DNA of 64,000 nt from Cardiocondyla obscurior (Eukaryota; Arthropoda; Insecta; Hymenoptera; Formicidae), in the NCBI RefSeq assembly GCF_019399895.1, contig NC_091872.1, forward strand, positions 6,580,395 to 6,644,394. The letters run 5' to 3'. Both the position numbers and the translations under genes were made by a program. Positions 47,168 to 61,241 of this stretch are shown one piece after another; positions within the stretch are counted from its first letter, which is position 1; each line of letters opens with the position of its first letter. Under the pieces are notes generated by a model. The model was not told where the DNA came from. It saw only the letters and a program-made list of their open reading frames with translations, and made no database searches.

Positions 47168-47217
47168 GTTTCAGTGCTGATTCGTCGCGTGGACTGTAAG
47201 AGCGAGCATCATTATCG
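47168..47217 (+). other. HNRNPK: Untranslated exon of the hnRNP K unit
   Basis: About 50 nt bounded by TTGATCTTGCAG (47167) or the nearby TTTCAG (47174) and by TATCG|GTGAGT. It contains no ATG. It is the nearest exon-like segment upstream of the coding start exon. Confidence 0.5.
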
Positions 47218-49776
47218 GTGAGTAACAATTATTGATTTTGTGCCTCCCTTTTTTTTTCTTTTTTCTTTTTTTTTTTTTTTCTTTTTTTTTTACTACCTAA
47301 CGGATCCTCCGCTACTTGACACGTATATTTTGCGGAGAAGCTGACCCTTCTCAGGAGCATCCTTATTACGCGCGATGGAAAACGAGTCGCGGGCTGAATG
47401 GGAGACTGCGATTAGCGAAAAGCGGGTTGCGGCGTTTTCGTCCGCGAAAGGCGAAGGCGAAAGCAAAGCCGGTGCAAAGCAAAACGGCCTGCGCGCGTAG
47501 GGAGACGGATACGGTGAGGAAGGGTCAGGGAAGAGGGACGCGCGCGCGAAGTGGTCAGACTGGTGTAACAGGACGTTACCCCCTGGTTGCATGCGGCAAG
47601 GGCAGGACGCGATATTGTTATTGCGCCTTCCTTCATCTTTCGCGCGCGGCTTCACTCCCGGCCCTGCTTGCAGCCAGTCAGGGGTTCTCAAAGTCCTCTG
47701 TAACGTTCTGGCATTAGAGATCGGCTTTCGTTCTTAGTCGAGTAAGTTTCACCCTCGGATATGTATACGATTCCTTTTCTTTTTTTCCTTTAAACTGATG
47801 CGAGTGGCTTCGGTTTGTAAAAAATTTTGGAAAAATAATTTTTGAGAAAATTATTAAAATAGCTCTCCGTCGCTTGTATCTATTTATAGATTTCTCTCTC
47901 TCTCCCTCTCTTCCTCTGAGTTTTTTTCTTTTTTTTTTTTTCCTTCATTTTTCCTATATTTTCCGGGCAGACAATAAAGGGACATTTTCGACGGAGTCCG
48001 AAATCCCGTCGATCGTGCGTTTCGCTTTTTATCTTCGACCTGGTCCACTCGCAGTAATATTGTCACTCGCCTCCCGGATCCCGCTTTTCATTCCGCGTCG
48101 CATTCCTGTTCTACATTCCACCGCGACGTCCTGGCCCGCTGAAACGCGAAGCTAGCGAAAATAAATGGCCCTCGTGCAGATTAAAATTCACACATCGTCA
48201 TAGATTCCGTCTCGCAGGCAACGTTAGTACGTCGTGCGTTCTCGGCGATCTTGATATTCGATACCATCTTGAATACACGTCTTTCACGGCACACGGTCGC
48301 TTTCGGGCGTTCCTTGTAAGCGCGTTCGTTATAAACCGCTGTATCGGAGCCAGATAAACCGCGGAGGGTTAACCTAATACTGGAAAATAAGGCAGTTGAC
48401 GCGAAGCCGAACTGAACCGATCCTTTACGGCGAAATCGGCAAATCCGGACAGGCACTCGGTGAACTCGCGGCGTTTCTGCGTCTCAATCGCGCTGTTATT
48501 ATCATTAAAAAATCCTGAATTATCGCAAACATGACGCGGGAGATTGATTATACGTCGCGAACGACGAGTCGCGCGCTTAATAAACTGTTTTCGTATTTAA
48601 AAATAACAGTTTTAATTCTGACGTGTAATTTATTTTAATTATTGGCCAACGTTGCCGAGACGTTAAAACGACTGGTGAAACGTGACGCGTTTTGTCACGC
48701 ATTAACGGTTGATAATTTTACGAGCTTTCTACTCGCCTTTTATCACCACGTCGATGACCGCCGGGCTAAATGGCTTCTCGGCTCCGAGTATTGCATCTTG
48801 ACTAATTACTTTTGTTGCGATCCGGGTTACCCTCAGGAAGTTTTTCGCGGGCGCGGCGGATTAACGATACCGGGCGCTCCCAGGTTTCTCGCCGTTTACG
48901 ATATACCGCGGGGGAGGAGCGGGCAAGAAGTCCGCCTGTTAATCTTCTAATCGTCGCTTCGCTTTATTCCCGGCCGGGGAATTGTAAAATTCTCTTACGT
49001 TCGTCGGTGCACGTGGCGCTACTCGGGAATGCGGTCGCGCCAAATCGTTGACATTATCCCGCGCACGAAAACGGGCCGCGGTCTTTCGACAGGTGAGCGC
49101 TCTCGCACGGGCCCGGAATCCGCGCGGCCGTATTGAAATAATTTCCACCGGGGAATGAGGAGTGACGATAAATCACAGAGACACGGGCAAGTTTCACGCG
49201 GAAACTTGCGAAACGTTCTGGTACCGGTGAGTACGCCGACTCGCGTTCGGAAATTTACGACCGTTACGCGGAAATTCCTGCAAAGCAACGCCTCCGGCGT
49301 AATTAACGCCCGGGCATCATCGTAAAATTTTCCCCTCCCGTTCGTAAAACGCGGCATAATATTACGTAATATTAATCACGGTCGGTCTAACAAAACGTCC
49401 GTAACGAAGCGTTGCCGGAGGAGGAGAGCGAAAACGATATCGTAAGAGAGCAAATAATTACTTTACTAGTCACGGGCAACTTTGGCCGTTGGGATAAGCG
49501 CTCTCCTTCTCGAACTTCTTCGGCTTCGAGAGAGTAGCAGACGGCACTGCTGCACCCCGGCGTTCGAGTTACCGCGGCAATTTCGCAAACAGGCCGCCGA
49601 TAAGAGAGAGAGAGAGAGGATCGCCGAATTGCGCGCCGGTCGAATGAATGAATTTGCGGACACGAGATGGAATTCACACTCGCGCTAAATAAATTTGGTG
49701 CTAGCCTGCGCTCGGTCTTGTTCGCTTCCGGCTTGTTCATAGGGTCTAATTTTAAGCTTGGCCGACCGGACGGGCG

Positions 49777-49862
49777 AACGGACGGACAGATGGACGGACA
49801 GACGAATGGATGGATAGATGGCGAGTGAATGGATGGATGGGATAGATAGATGGATGGATGGG
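49777..49862. repeat. GGAC/GGAT/AGAT tetranucleotide tract
   Basis: Imperfect tandem tetranucleotides shifting from GGAC to GGAT and AGAT units, consistent with a degenerating microsatellite. Confidence 0.75.
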
Positions 49863-52800
49863 AAGCTCGTTAGATGCTCGCCTTATGGAAATAATTGGAT
49901 CGCTCGCCGCAGAAATGCGTGCACGGCGATCGATTCCTGCGTTGCCTTTGAATAAGACGATTACGATCGTTGAATTTCGGTAAAAAATACATTCCGGTAA
50001 ATATTTTTAATTTACTAAAGGTTCGAAATGTCGAATTATTCTATTTCTTAAGGAATATCGCTCGATATTATTCTGGATAATTAATTTTATTTCAAATAAG
50101 GAATTTAAAAAAAAAGAGAAAAGAAAAGAGAAATTGACTTTAAAATTGTGCATATCGTAGAATCGATATGCTATCGTTGTTCGCGGATGCTTTTGTCGAT
50201 TTTTAGTATTTTGTTGAATTTAATCGAAACGAGCCGACCACTCACTGAATGTGCACTGTGTTTAATTTAACGTAATATTAATATTTAATTAAAATATATG
50301 GGTAAAGTAATAATGTGCAATTAATAAAATAACGTATATGAATGAAATAACAATTAAACAATACGCGGAGTACATAATAAATGAATATTTAATCATTCTT
50401 CGGAAATTATTTCATTTTTAAGGCGCGTTGATATTATATTACACGGCTAATTTGAGCCATCCTCGCCAGTGTTAGCGGCACAAAGCTCGATTCGATTTTA
50501 TCAAGTACAAAAGGGACAATCCTATTAAAACGACTGTTACACCTGAACGCTGCAAATAGGTCAGTATGAAAACGCCTCTACGCGACGTAAAAATTAGCGT
50601 GAAAACTTGGACGGAGTGCGAATAATCATAAGTTCATATTACAAGCGTCGTTCGGCATTTAACTGCCGGCCCCGTTCTTCGACGTGTCCGAGTAACGATG
50701 CCGAAGCTCCTCCGCCGAGTCAATCCGCCCGGAAAATTCGCGGTTTACCGTAGTGTTTTCGTAATTTTCTACCGAGTGTGCCCTCCCAAGCGGATGCCTG
50801 AGAATTCTGACGGCGAAGCCGAGGAGACCGCGTGCCTTCACCGCCGCGTATACACCTGTGCGTTAACGCCGCATACTCTCGCGAGATCCCAACCGCGTGG
50901 CGAACTCTCTATTTGGCTTATACATTGTTACTACGTAACCACGTCCGCTCGAGGTTTCCGGCTTTCGAATCTTCTCGCTGGTAACGCGTACTTTGCATAT
51001 TTCTTTTCGGTCGCGGAGAACCGATTCGTAGGCAAGCCGCGTCTTCGTTGTACCGTAAGCTTGTTTCTTGAGCAAAATGGGGACGACGTCTCGCATTCCA
51101 GGTATCGAATTTTACGGCCGTTCGGCGGGCGTTAATCATTCTATTTCGGGGTCCCCCCCTGAGGAGCCGGACGACGCGTGCATTAGCACAGACGCGTCGC
51201 TCGCGCGTACCCGCTGCTGACGTCAAACGTCCAATTTCTAAGCCAACTCCGCTCGGTCTCGGCCAATAATCTCGCGGCTCACCTGCCAGGTTTCCCCGCC
51301 GACCGACGACGACGACGATCGGGGGCCCTCTTTATCGGCACGCACGCTCGCCGGTGTCGGAACATTATGCTCGGCCGCGATCGCCGAGTATGCGTATCAT
51401 ACGTACGCAACGCTTCATCCATATTCATGTTGATTTCCATGCGGGTGCGTTCGTCGCGCGCTCGAACGGCCGATTTTATTTTCCGCTTAATAACGTGGTT
51501 TAACCGACGCGTTCAATCGCGCGGCTCGTTTCAGCGGCCGTTTTCATCTTTCGCGGATTGCGACCGAGTTAGCCGTATGGAATTTACTACGCACACACAT
51601 TCTTTCTCTCTCTTATTTGATCTTAATTTATTTGAAGAAACGTAATAGAGATTGATCGACGTAACTTCGCAGGTTTCTGCGTGAATGGGTAGAAAAAAAG
51701 AGAGAAGAAAAAAATTGCGAAACAGTAGTGATCGTGAGACGAAAACTCGAAATATTTCGAGTGAAACGGATATCTCGAAATGTCAGGTAGAACAACGTTG
51801 AAGAAACTCCTCTCTCCGCGAGTTTAAATCGATAGAACGCGCGCGATTCATTTAACGTTTCTCACTCTTTCTCTTTCTCTTTGTTTCTCTCTCGGAGTTT
51901 CGCCGCCGTTATGTTTTTTACCCGCGCATTAAAGTTGTATCTAAAAAAACAGCGAGAGGGATTTCCGGCGCATGTACATACGCGGGTAGCGCGGTTTTTC
52001 CCCTCTCTCCTCTCGAACGGAAGACTCGTAAAAAAATTATTGTTCCACAGCGCTGGGGCGAATTAGAACATTGGCCGGGGAAAAAATATTTTTGGTACGC
52101 GGCGGAAAAACGGGACCCGCGGGTGAAAAAGTTGAGGAGGAGAGCGTTCGTCGACGAGGAGCCGTCGCGTGCGAGACGATAGCCGCAAGAACCCACCGAA
52201 AGAAAAAAAAAAAGAAAGAAAAGAAAAAAAAAACAGGAAACGTGCCTTTCGTTCCGACGATTGAGAGGTTTACGGTACTTCGGGCCGCGAATAGCGCGCG
52301 TCGGTACGGCGCATCGGTTTTTACGTACAGGCTGCCTACCAACGCCGATACACTCGTCACTTTTAACGGCGCTGACCAACTCCCCGATTCATTTTTCTTT
52401 TTTTTTTTTTTTTTCTTTTACCTGCAACCTGGCAATTTCCGAGACCACGCGACTTCCGCCTCCGTCCGTTCGGAAACCGCTTATCGGAACGCAGATTGGT
52501 CCCGCGGTAAGTAGATGAATCCCCGTTCAGGAGGAAGCGAGCCTTCGTTCAAAGAGAAAACGAGCGTAACCCGTAAAATCACCTATTTATTTCGCGTAAG
52601 TGCACGTCGAGAGAGAATTTCTTTCTTTGTTACATCATCGTTGCTTCATGATTCCGTACGTTTTCTTGCGAGACTCCAAAACGGTCGGACCGCGGCCGCG
52701 TACGACCGTCGCGAAAGCAATCGCATCGCAGGACCTTGACTTGTAGATTAGGGATTAATCGACCGCGCGATATAATGCGACTGGGGGGGGGGCAGCTTAT

Positions 52801-54740
52801 GAAGTAACGAACGAGATCGTTCCCCTTCCCCCCGGGTGGGAATCGACGAGGGGCTTCGAGATAGGAAACGGGAAGAGGATCGTGATGGTGGAAAACGCGC
52901 GGAGTGAAAGGAGAAGCCAGATGGAGACGACGAGAGGTTCGGCGCAAAAACGGTAAACAAGCTTCTTTCGTTGCAGCGGCAACTTGGATTTATGAGGCTC
53001 CGCTGTCCGGTCCGTGGACTCTCCTCCCAGCTTCGTACGACGAACGAGAGTTCCTTTCCGCTCCAGGATACCTCGTTTCTTTCCCTCGTCCTCGAGGGCC
53101 AGGCCGAAGTCGTTTGTAAACCGTCGCGCTCTTTGTCGCAGGCATCTCGAGACCCTCCGCCGTCCTCGAAGCTTCAATCGGCGCGTTTTTGTTTCTTTAG
53201 AGCGATATCCACCCCCGAGGGGACGTCGTCGTCCCCTCGCGTGATTTTTCGGACGGTCGGAGCCGCGTGTTTCTCAAATATTGAACGAAAAGGGCATCGA
53301 CACCCGATACTCTCTCTCTCTCTCTTTCCCGGCGACGATTCGCGCAACGTTCGGTGTATTACCAGCGTCGCGTCGCTGCCGCAATTATTCGCCGTCTGCA
53401 CGGCGACGAAATAATTACTCGGGCAGTATATAACTATCGGTATGCCATTATCCGAAGCCTGGCGCGGCGCTCTCGCTTCTCGGTGCTCCCAGCTCTTTCG
53501 CGGAACTTCCGAGAAAATTGAAATAGTTGGGTCGATCGCTTAACTCCCGACGAGATATCGCCGTCGATACACTCTCGGTTTGTCAAACGTCCCTTTCTGT
53601 CGCGCCCGCCCCTGCCCGCGCGTTCCTCCTCTCGGACGGATTTCTGACGGCGCGGACGAATCGCGCAAATTTCGACGTGAATTACGTGAATAGCGAGCGG
53701 AAATACGAGCGCCGTGCTTGTTATAACGTCCAACTGATTACATTTTGCCCTGCATGCTTCGCCGGGAAACTTTAACGGTACTTTGGTTAATCAGGTTATA
53801 TACTATGGTATCTACTTGTTTTAATTGACCGTGGTTCGTGATACGCGGTTGAAGAGCGTATAGTATAAGCGTCCGCGCCAGACTTGCTCGATAGGTCGGA
53901 TGGTAACTCGAAATTGAAGTTTCGAGAGTACTCGGCTAGCAGACGATGTGCATTTGACGCTGGAAAAAGCGTCGGTCGTAATATATCGAAAGCCCTCTGT
54001 TCTTTATGACACACACCGCGCGCGCCCCGGCAATTTAATTTCAAACAACAAAAATTCCTCGTTTTGTTTTTCGTGTTTATTAGTCGCGTTGTGGACGAAA
54101 GAGCTTCGGTGTCGATAGAGCACCGTGAATGAGACGGCGAGGCCAATTATCGGCTTGCCGAGAACCCGGGTAGTGCATCCGAAAGAGATTCGCAACGGGC
54201 GTGTTATCGAAATAGAGCATCGCGCCCATCGAAGGGTTTAATTGCCCCCTACCCGGCCAGTTGCGATCGACCTGACTTCGGTCTCATTGTTTTTTCTCGT
54301 TCCACGTGCCAATATATCACTTATGAACTAGCGTGCGGGACTGATTGTGGACTAGTTAGTCGCTGCACTCGTACCGAGAATGGACTTTGGGGCGCCTCAC
54401 GCCACTGCCACTGCCGCTACCACCGTAGACTTGGCGGCGCCCTTTTTTTTTTTTTCCTTTTTTTTCTTTTTTTTCTTTTTTCCTTCACTCTCTTTCTCAC
54501 GTGCGCCCTCGCCGATCTCTTTTTCTATTTTTCTTTTTGCGCACGAGAAGGACGACGCGGCCCACCGCCACGTGCACCCTCTATCATTTTGTCATTCGAT
54601 TTCTGTTGCGCGACCACGATGAGGCAGGGTGGAAACCTCCCTTTGCCTCTGGAGGGTGGGAGACCTTTTCGGCCCGCGTCACGAGAAGCGCGGTCACGCA
54701 CCCGTCGCGGATCGATGGACGCACCGCGAGCTCGTGTTTA

Positions 54741-54749
<9 letters not shown>

Positions 54750-54795
<46 letters not shown>
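54750..54795. repeat. (TA)n microsatellite
   Basis: About 23 TA units after an A run. Confidence 0.85.
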
Positions 54796-54799
<4 letters not shown>

Positions 54800-57589
54800 C
54801 GCAAATGGCGCTTGTTTGGTAACATGATCATTAAATATCTTCGTTACGTTTTGTAATCAGCTTCTAAAAAAGTCGAGAAACTCGTACGCGCGATCGAGGG
54901 ATGTTTCTCACGCAGAGGGAGGGTGACTCGATGACAATTCCACATTACAATCGGCTCTTGATCCGCGTTACCCATCCGGAGATATTTTTACGCGTACGAC
55001 TCGAGTTATTTCCGGCGCGCTGTAACAGGAAAAGAATAAAGTTGGCCGCGAGTAGGAAAAAAACGCCCTTTCGCCGCGGAATCGTCGCGGACGAATTATT
55101 AACGTCGCGTGTCAGTGTCTACCTAGGTGTACCTCGCTATCGATTTCGCCGTCCCGCTTTTTCATCGCGTGCGTATGCACGGGGAGGGCGTCTAGATGCC
55201 GCCGCGTCACTTTAATTTCCATTTGCGATCCGCCGACGTTGTTATTAACCCCAGACCGATCTTTCCCGATGGTGCAGTCGCGGCTCTCCCGCGACAAGAC
55301 AATAATTGCCAATCCCTCGTGGCGTTTTCTCGCGTCCCCGCGCGGTCGAATCTCCGAATCGGGCCGCGTACAAAGCGGATCGCTTTGGCGCGGGCAATAA
55401 AAGTAATTCCGCTCGCCGCTCTCGTAAACAAGCGCTCGCGGAAATTGCGCCGCCCGGCGAGAAAGTTTCCGCGCTATCTTATATCTGGATGTATAATATA
55501 TCCAGTGATTATGGAATTGTTTAATAACGTACGTAGAATCGCAGCGATATTTCAAAATTAATGGGATAAAATAAAATAAAATATTGCGTACACTTCGGCC
55601 GGTTGGCCAACCGGCTATTACCCTTGGTCGTTATCGCGTTTTGTTCGATCTGCGGACGATTAAAGCACGGGGCAGAGCCTATGCTTTATTCGTCATTCGC
55701 GATCGCGTGCGTTCATAATCAGTTTCAGTCTTTCGAGAACAGCGGGTACGACCCAGTTCGGCTCGACGGCGGTATTGTCCGCGTATTCGGCTTGCGTTCG
55801 CTCGCCGAGGACAAATGAGGCGCGCCTTACTATTCGCGTCGCGGAATTAAGAGTGCGGTTAACGTTTAGCGCGGAATCCGCTTAGCCGAGAAGGACAAAA
55901 CGCGACGCGACGCGCCTCGTTAGAAATATGTCACGCGTGAGTTTCTGCGTTCCTGCTTGCAATTGATTGCGATCGTACGTAACGTAAAACGCTCGGGCGT
56001 GTTTCCGTACGCGGCGCGCGTAGCCGCTGATATCTGCGTTAAAACGACAAATCGCGGCCGGGCGACTCGGGTACGTTAGAATTTTACTTCGCCCTCGCTA
56101 CTCGGGGGAGGGAAACGACGGTATTTCCGCGTCGGCGACGCTTCGAAGCGAGCGATTGCGTACGTTTTCGACGTGTATCGGAGACGCGGGTTGGCACGTG
56201 GATTTAATTAAACGAAGCTCGCAGTCGCGGGTGCGTCACGGGGGGATACGTCGCGTGTACATTACCGTGGAGAACGTTGAACGCGATTGTGTGGTTAGCC
56301 TCCACTGTTCTTCGATCAAACAGACTGATTATATAATTAATTATTCGCAGTGCAATCGCGTTACATTAAACATTCCGCGCCGGCGAGCAGATAAACAGCG
56401 ATTACCGTGTCAATTTAAATACATAATCCCTATTGATCTTGGCAAAATTTGATTCCCATTTGCGGCTGTGTAGCCTACGCAAGCGGGCGCGCTTATTGCG
56501 ACACCGACGCTGCAGATCGGGTCCACTTACTGTTTGTCCGATTGTGTACCGCGAGGGATAATTTTGTTGGCCCGCCGCGCCGTCCCGAGGAAGCGCGAGC
56601 GGCCCACCCCCTCAACTTTTAAGGGATTCCCGTTAATTGATTTCCGATCGTTGGATAGGCCGTCGGACGCCTCAGCGAGTTTAATCGCGTTAACGAACGG
56701 AAATCGATGTATCGGCAGCTTAATTGTACCTCGGGATAGAAATCGAGGGGTCCTGGTATCCACGCTTTGCGGAGGAACTAAATCTGTAACTGTACGATAT
56801 AAATCTTTGGTGTAGGGTGCATTCCGCGCGCACGTAGGGAAGACTTTTATCATACCTAACGGAGAATTAATCATCGCTTTTGCTTTGGAATGGTCTTTCC
56901 ACGTTAGTCACGGAAGATAAAGAAAAAAAAAAATAAAATTAATATATATATAAATATAAAACCCAGCTTATCATCATTTTAGAAATACTTCCAGCATCGT
57001 TTATCGGCAATTAACCGCGATACCTGCCATCGGGTTTCGTCTCGGCTGAAACAGTCCGTGCGTTTTCCTTTCACCGAGACGAACGTTACGACATGCATTA
57101 GGACTCGTTAACACCGTCTCTTATTATTATATTAGCGCTGATAAAAAGTTACTTTTCTCGTGGCATCAACTTGTCTTCACGGGACGGGTAATAGACACGT
57201 AAATCCGTTATGTTAGCGCGCGTTATAGAGCTGGATGGATTGCACGGGCCTCGTAATTCATCGTCCGTTAAATTGCCTCGTTCGCCTTAATGACACCGAG
57301 AGCGTGAGAAAGCCGTTTTAGCCGAGGCGACGTGCGTAGGTGCGTTACGCTGTGCTTTTACCGCGTCCATTCGGCATTTTCGTCGAGGAAGTCGCAACGG
57401 CGACTTGACCATCTCCGCCTATGTTCCCTCTGTCGTGAATTTACGCGGCTGTAATTTCGCCGAGGGCGCGTGCCCGAGTCCGAGATAACACGCGAAATAG
57501 TCACAAATGCGATGCGCACCCAGCTTTTACCATTCGCACCGCTCAGCGAATATTTTTTTAAGTGAAATACTTTTTTTGTTTCAGGAATA

Positions 57590-60254
57590 ATGAAGAGGGA
57601 AGCCGAGGCTGGCGCTGTGACGGGCTCCGGGGGCCCGACGAGTCCCCACAAGCGCTATCGACAGGGTGACGATGAGCTCCGTCTTCTCATCCCGAGTAAG
57701 GTGAGTGTCGTAGGGCCGATCGATATCGCCTCATTTTAGATTCGCGTCCAAAGCCTTCTTTAATTCGCCTTGAACTTTGAAGCAAACGTTCATCTCGCGT
57801 TTTACGGTATATATTACACATTTTAACGTTGCTTGGCGCGCGTGCGTGCTTTAACCCTTAAAGCCACGTCGGCAATCGTCGACGACCGTTTTTCCCTCGC
57901 GTCGGAAATGTCGGGTGGGTGGCGGACGCCTCCTCTCCGCGTGCGCTCGAACGCGCAATGTGAACAGGTCGGGCGCGCTTCCCACGTGCTTTCGCCACTA
58001 GGTCACTGTATTTTCCAGCCACGCGTGCTCGGTCTCTCTGCCTCTTTCGCCGTTCCCGTTGTGTCCGCGCGCGAAACGCGAGGCTCCGAAAGCGGCTCCC
58101 ATGCCGCGCAACGCGCCGCCACGTCCGGTTCCGTCGGCGGGACTCTTCCGGTCATTGTCGCTACGCTTGGCGAACCGTTATCGACCGCTCTCTTTCTCCG
58201 CGGAGGGAAATCGCCGCGAGCGTACGCGAACGTCGACGAGGCCCCCGGAGGGCTCGCCGATATATCGTCAGACCGGATGCTTCTCGACTGGGCGGATATT
58301 TTCTTGCGCCACCATTTCCTCCTCGATACAATAAGACGCGCGGTAGGCGAGTATTGCGATTGCGGCCGGCTGAGAGCCGCCCGCTTTCGAGGGCATCGGG
58401 AGAGAAGTAATATCGCGAATCGAGGTCTACCTGCACCTCCTTTCGCTCGATAGTGATTGATTGCGACATCGAGAACGTCGAAGGCGGCCGGTGAGGCCAC
58501 TCGTTTTCTTTAGCTTCTCTTCGCTCGACGTAGTTTCTAAGGAAGAGATTTCCCTATCGAGAACAATGTTTCGCGAGTTGGCGAAAGATTTCCACGAGCG
58601 CCATGGCTCCCGCAGGCGAGGGCTGTTCAATCATACGTATATATGTATATAATTACGCTCCTTGTTCTTAACACAAGATTGTAAACACCCGCTTGCGCCT
58701 CGCGGCGCGCTAATAAGCTTAATTGAATCGAGTGACCGATCGCCACGGGGAACCCGCAGATAAGCGCGTTGTCATCGTTCGCCGGCACGCGAGCGCTCGA
58801 GAAAAAAAAGAAAAAAAAAAAGCCTTGCGTGAAGTGATATCTAGCGCGCGTGGAAGGCGCAGCTCTTTCTTTTTTCCTTAATTAGCACGGGTTATACCGG
58901 TGAAAAACGTTAGAACGCGGGAAAAAAAATCGCAGGTTCGACATGTGTGTCGCCTGACTTTCGCGGAGCTCGGGATCTTCCTCGCAGCGTCATCGGTCCG
59001 GATCGTGATGCTGGTTAATTTCGTAATGGATCACCGTGTGCCGTGTATCGTCCATTATCGCGGTGTGTTTTCTACGTATTTCTTCGACGCGTGCGATTTA
59101 ATCGGTGCTGCGAGGACGCCTTACCGCGCACGAGCGCCTCGTCGCGCTTGATCGCCGCCGAATCTCGCGCCACGTAATCGGCGATATCATCGCGCGATGC
59201 CATTGGCCACGTTGCGTGATCATTATGTCAAGGACGACCGCGTTCGCATTACCGATAGATACCCGCGGCCTTCGCACGGAGCCGCGGAATTTGTAACGCT
59301 CGCGGAGGAACTTGCCGAGGGTTGATTTACATTTCGAGATTGGGAATAAGAAATAATTCGAAGACGCCGATTGTTCGTCTCGTTTTACGTGAGCTCGCAC
59401 TTTTTCGAGCTCGGGACGAGTACCGTCGTCCAGATGATAACGGCTGCATTCCTGCGTTCCGCGTGTCGCAATATATGCGCCGCACGCGCATCGAAGCGCG
59501 TCCTTGAAGCGCCTTCTCGCGTCGGAGAAAGTGTTAATTGTCAGGCGGTAGAGCTTATTTAATTAATCGTCGAGATACGCGATGGATCTGTCGCTGAACG
59601 GTAAAGTGTATCCGGCGTGGCGACCGGCCCGTGAAATTTCGTAGGCTGCACACCGAGTCACAGTTATCTTGCGTTTGATCCGAAATAGGCGGCTTCGGAC
59701 GCGTGCCAAAAGTCGAGCGTAAATTTGTAAAAGCTAACTAGAGACAGACATGAGATTTTTTTTTTTATTGCGGACACCAGACGTCTAGAGAGAAAAGTTT
59801 GATACACGTGCCCCGGGCCTCGGAAGAATAAAATTTCCGTATTTCATCGTCTTCGTATTCCGAGATGGGTTATCTCATTTCCAGGATTCCTGCTCGTTAA
59901 ATATTTGCCGGTTACGCCTTGTTCGCCGACGAAAGATATCTGTTTAATTAACGTTACAAAGACTGAAAAAACTACCCGAAGCGTTACCTGGCTTAATCTA
60001 TTCCGTAATCTTGGCGAAAGTTTAACTATTAAATATTTTGCAGGCGTTTAGAAATTTGCACGCCAATCATCGTCCGCGTTTATTTAATCGATAAATTTAT
60101 TCTGATAATTTCTTGAAAGAAAAAAAGAAAAATTGTAGTATTTAACGTTAAGAAAAAGATATACGAATTATACAAATTTTATTATATCGCGTTACAGGTT
60201 GCTGGTTCGATAATTGGCAAAGGTGGACAGAACATCACAAAACTCCGTAATCAG
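57590..60254 (+). CDS. HNRNPK: hnRNP K (bancal) N-terminus and first half of KH1; continues beyond window
   Basis: Two coding exons are visible, 57590-57700 (37 codons, exon begins at 57585) and 60198-60254 (19 codons); the rest lies to the right. hnRNP K is a nuclear-cytoplasmic poly(C)-binding protein with three KH domains, acting in splicing, translation and transcription control. The N-terminus MKREAEAGAVTGSGGPTSPH with a following KR pair matches insect hnRNP K. KH1 begins ELRLLIPSK (residues 29-37) and continues VAGSIIGKGGQNITKLRNQ. The GKGG loop (residues 44-47) is the GXXG nucleic-acid-binding signature. Splice sites are TTTCAG|GAATA, AGTAAG|GTGAGT, TTACAG|GTT and AATCAG|GTAAGC, all phase 0. 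The ATG is five bases into its exon, so the leader is almost entirely in upstream exons. The GXXG loop is intact. Confidence 0.9.
57701..60197 (+). other. Intron within KH1 of hnRNP K
   Basis: About 2.5 kb, GC-rich at its 5' end with a chance frame of 206 codons (57833-58453) lacking motifs and an ATG start. Nothing else is supported. Confidence 0.7.
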
Positions 60255-61214
60255 GTAAGCTTTTGCGCATCGATTCGTTCGTAATTTCGTCGTAGTTTCA
60301 TCCCTGTCTTTGTCTATCTCGCGGTGACTTTCTTGTCTTGCGAGCAAACGCAAAAGAGATAGCGGAAGACACGGACCGTACGAGCAGTCAATCGAAAGAT
60401 CGTAAAAATTACTTTCGAAACGTTCCGAAGAACGCACTTGGCTTCGTTATGAGAACTAATTACTTTTTACGATCTTCCATACGTTTATGTTTAGTTTTAA
60501 TTGCAAATGTGTCGGATCTTCAGTTGATTGAGAGTCATTTTTATTTCGCCTGTCGATTTGTTTCTTTTTCTTTTCTTTTTTTTTTTATTTTTTTTTAATT
60601 TTTATTTTGGCCGATCAATCGAAGGACTCGCATCTTTGCATTTTACTTTTCTCGCGGCGTCTGTGGATCGATGACACGAGTGCCCGTAACGTAATTAACC
60701 CTTTAGCTCCCAGGAGCCTTTTAACTTCGTTTGAAACTAATATAATTATGGTTTACGTAATTATGCCAACCAGTAAAGGGTTGATACGCGAAGATTCGCA
60801 TAATTTGTGTAAAGAGAGCGTACAAAAGGCTTTGTCGCGGGAATTTGTATCGCTCGGGCGCTCGTCTCGTTTTCCAAAGACAAACTCCGGTATCCGTACG
60901 AGCTTCATTATGCATTTGGTTCCTCGGGAAGCGGGATGCTTTTCTCGCGTATCTACGCTTGTATAAACGTCGACGCGAAGCATTTATTACGCCTTGGCTA
61001 CCGAGGCTGCCCTCGGTTTGCCCCCCTGGCTTCGATTTTATCCACGCGACATATTTTAAAAGGGTGACACACGCAAAATTCTGTGCGTGATCGATGGCGA
61101 AAAACGTCGACGGAAGTGTCGACGTGGACGAATTCTCTCGCGCGCGCATTCTGGTTACGTCGTTTTTACGTTAACGTAATAAAATGATACAACTACTGGA
61201 CTACGCGTTAAAAG

Positions 61215-61241
61215 TTTTTTTTTTTTTTTTTTTTTTTTTTT
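61215..61241 (+). repeat. 27-T tract
   Basis: Long homopolymer in the last visible hnRNP K intron. Confidence 0.8.

Larger units (their letters stand above)
47218..57584 (+). other. Intron preceding the hnRNP K start exon
   Basis: About 10.4 kb without a supported gene. It holds a GGAC/GGAT tetranucleotide tract at 49.8 kb, a (TA)n tract at 54.75 kb and several T-rich tracts. A segment after the good acceptor TTTCGTTGCAG at 52976 keeps two frames open for over 130 nt but matches nothing known. Confidence 0.5.

Noticed and set aside
48642..48950. 102-codon plus-strand ORF
   Set aside because: TTG start, no flanking splice sites, no motif.
52977..53244. Possible coding exon after TTTCGTTGCAG
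   Set aside because: Several frames stay open at once and none matches a family; kept only as a note in the intron entry.
57833..58453. 206-codon plus-strand ORF in the hnRNP K intron
   Set aside because: Begins with TTG rather than ATG, lies inside a clear intron, has no motif, and an equally long frame exists on the minus strand.
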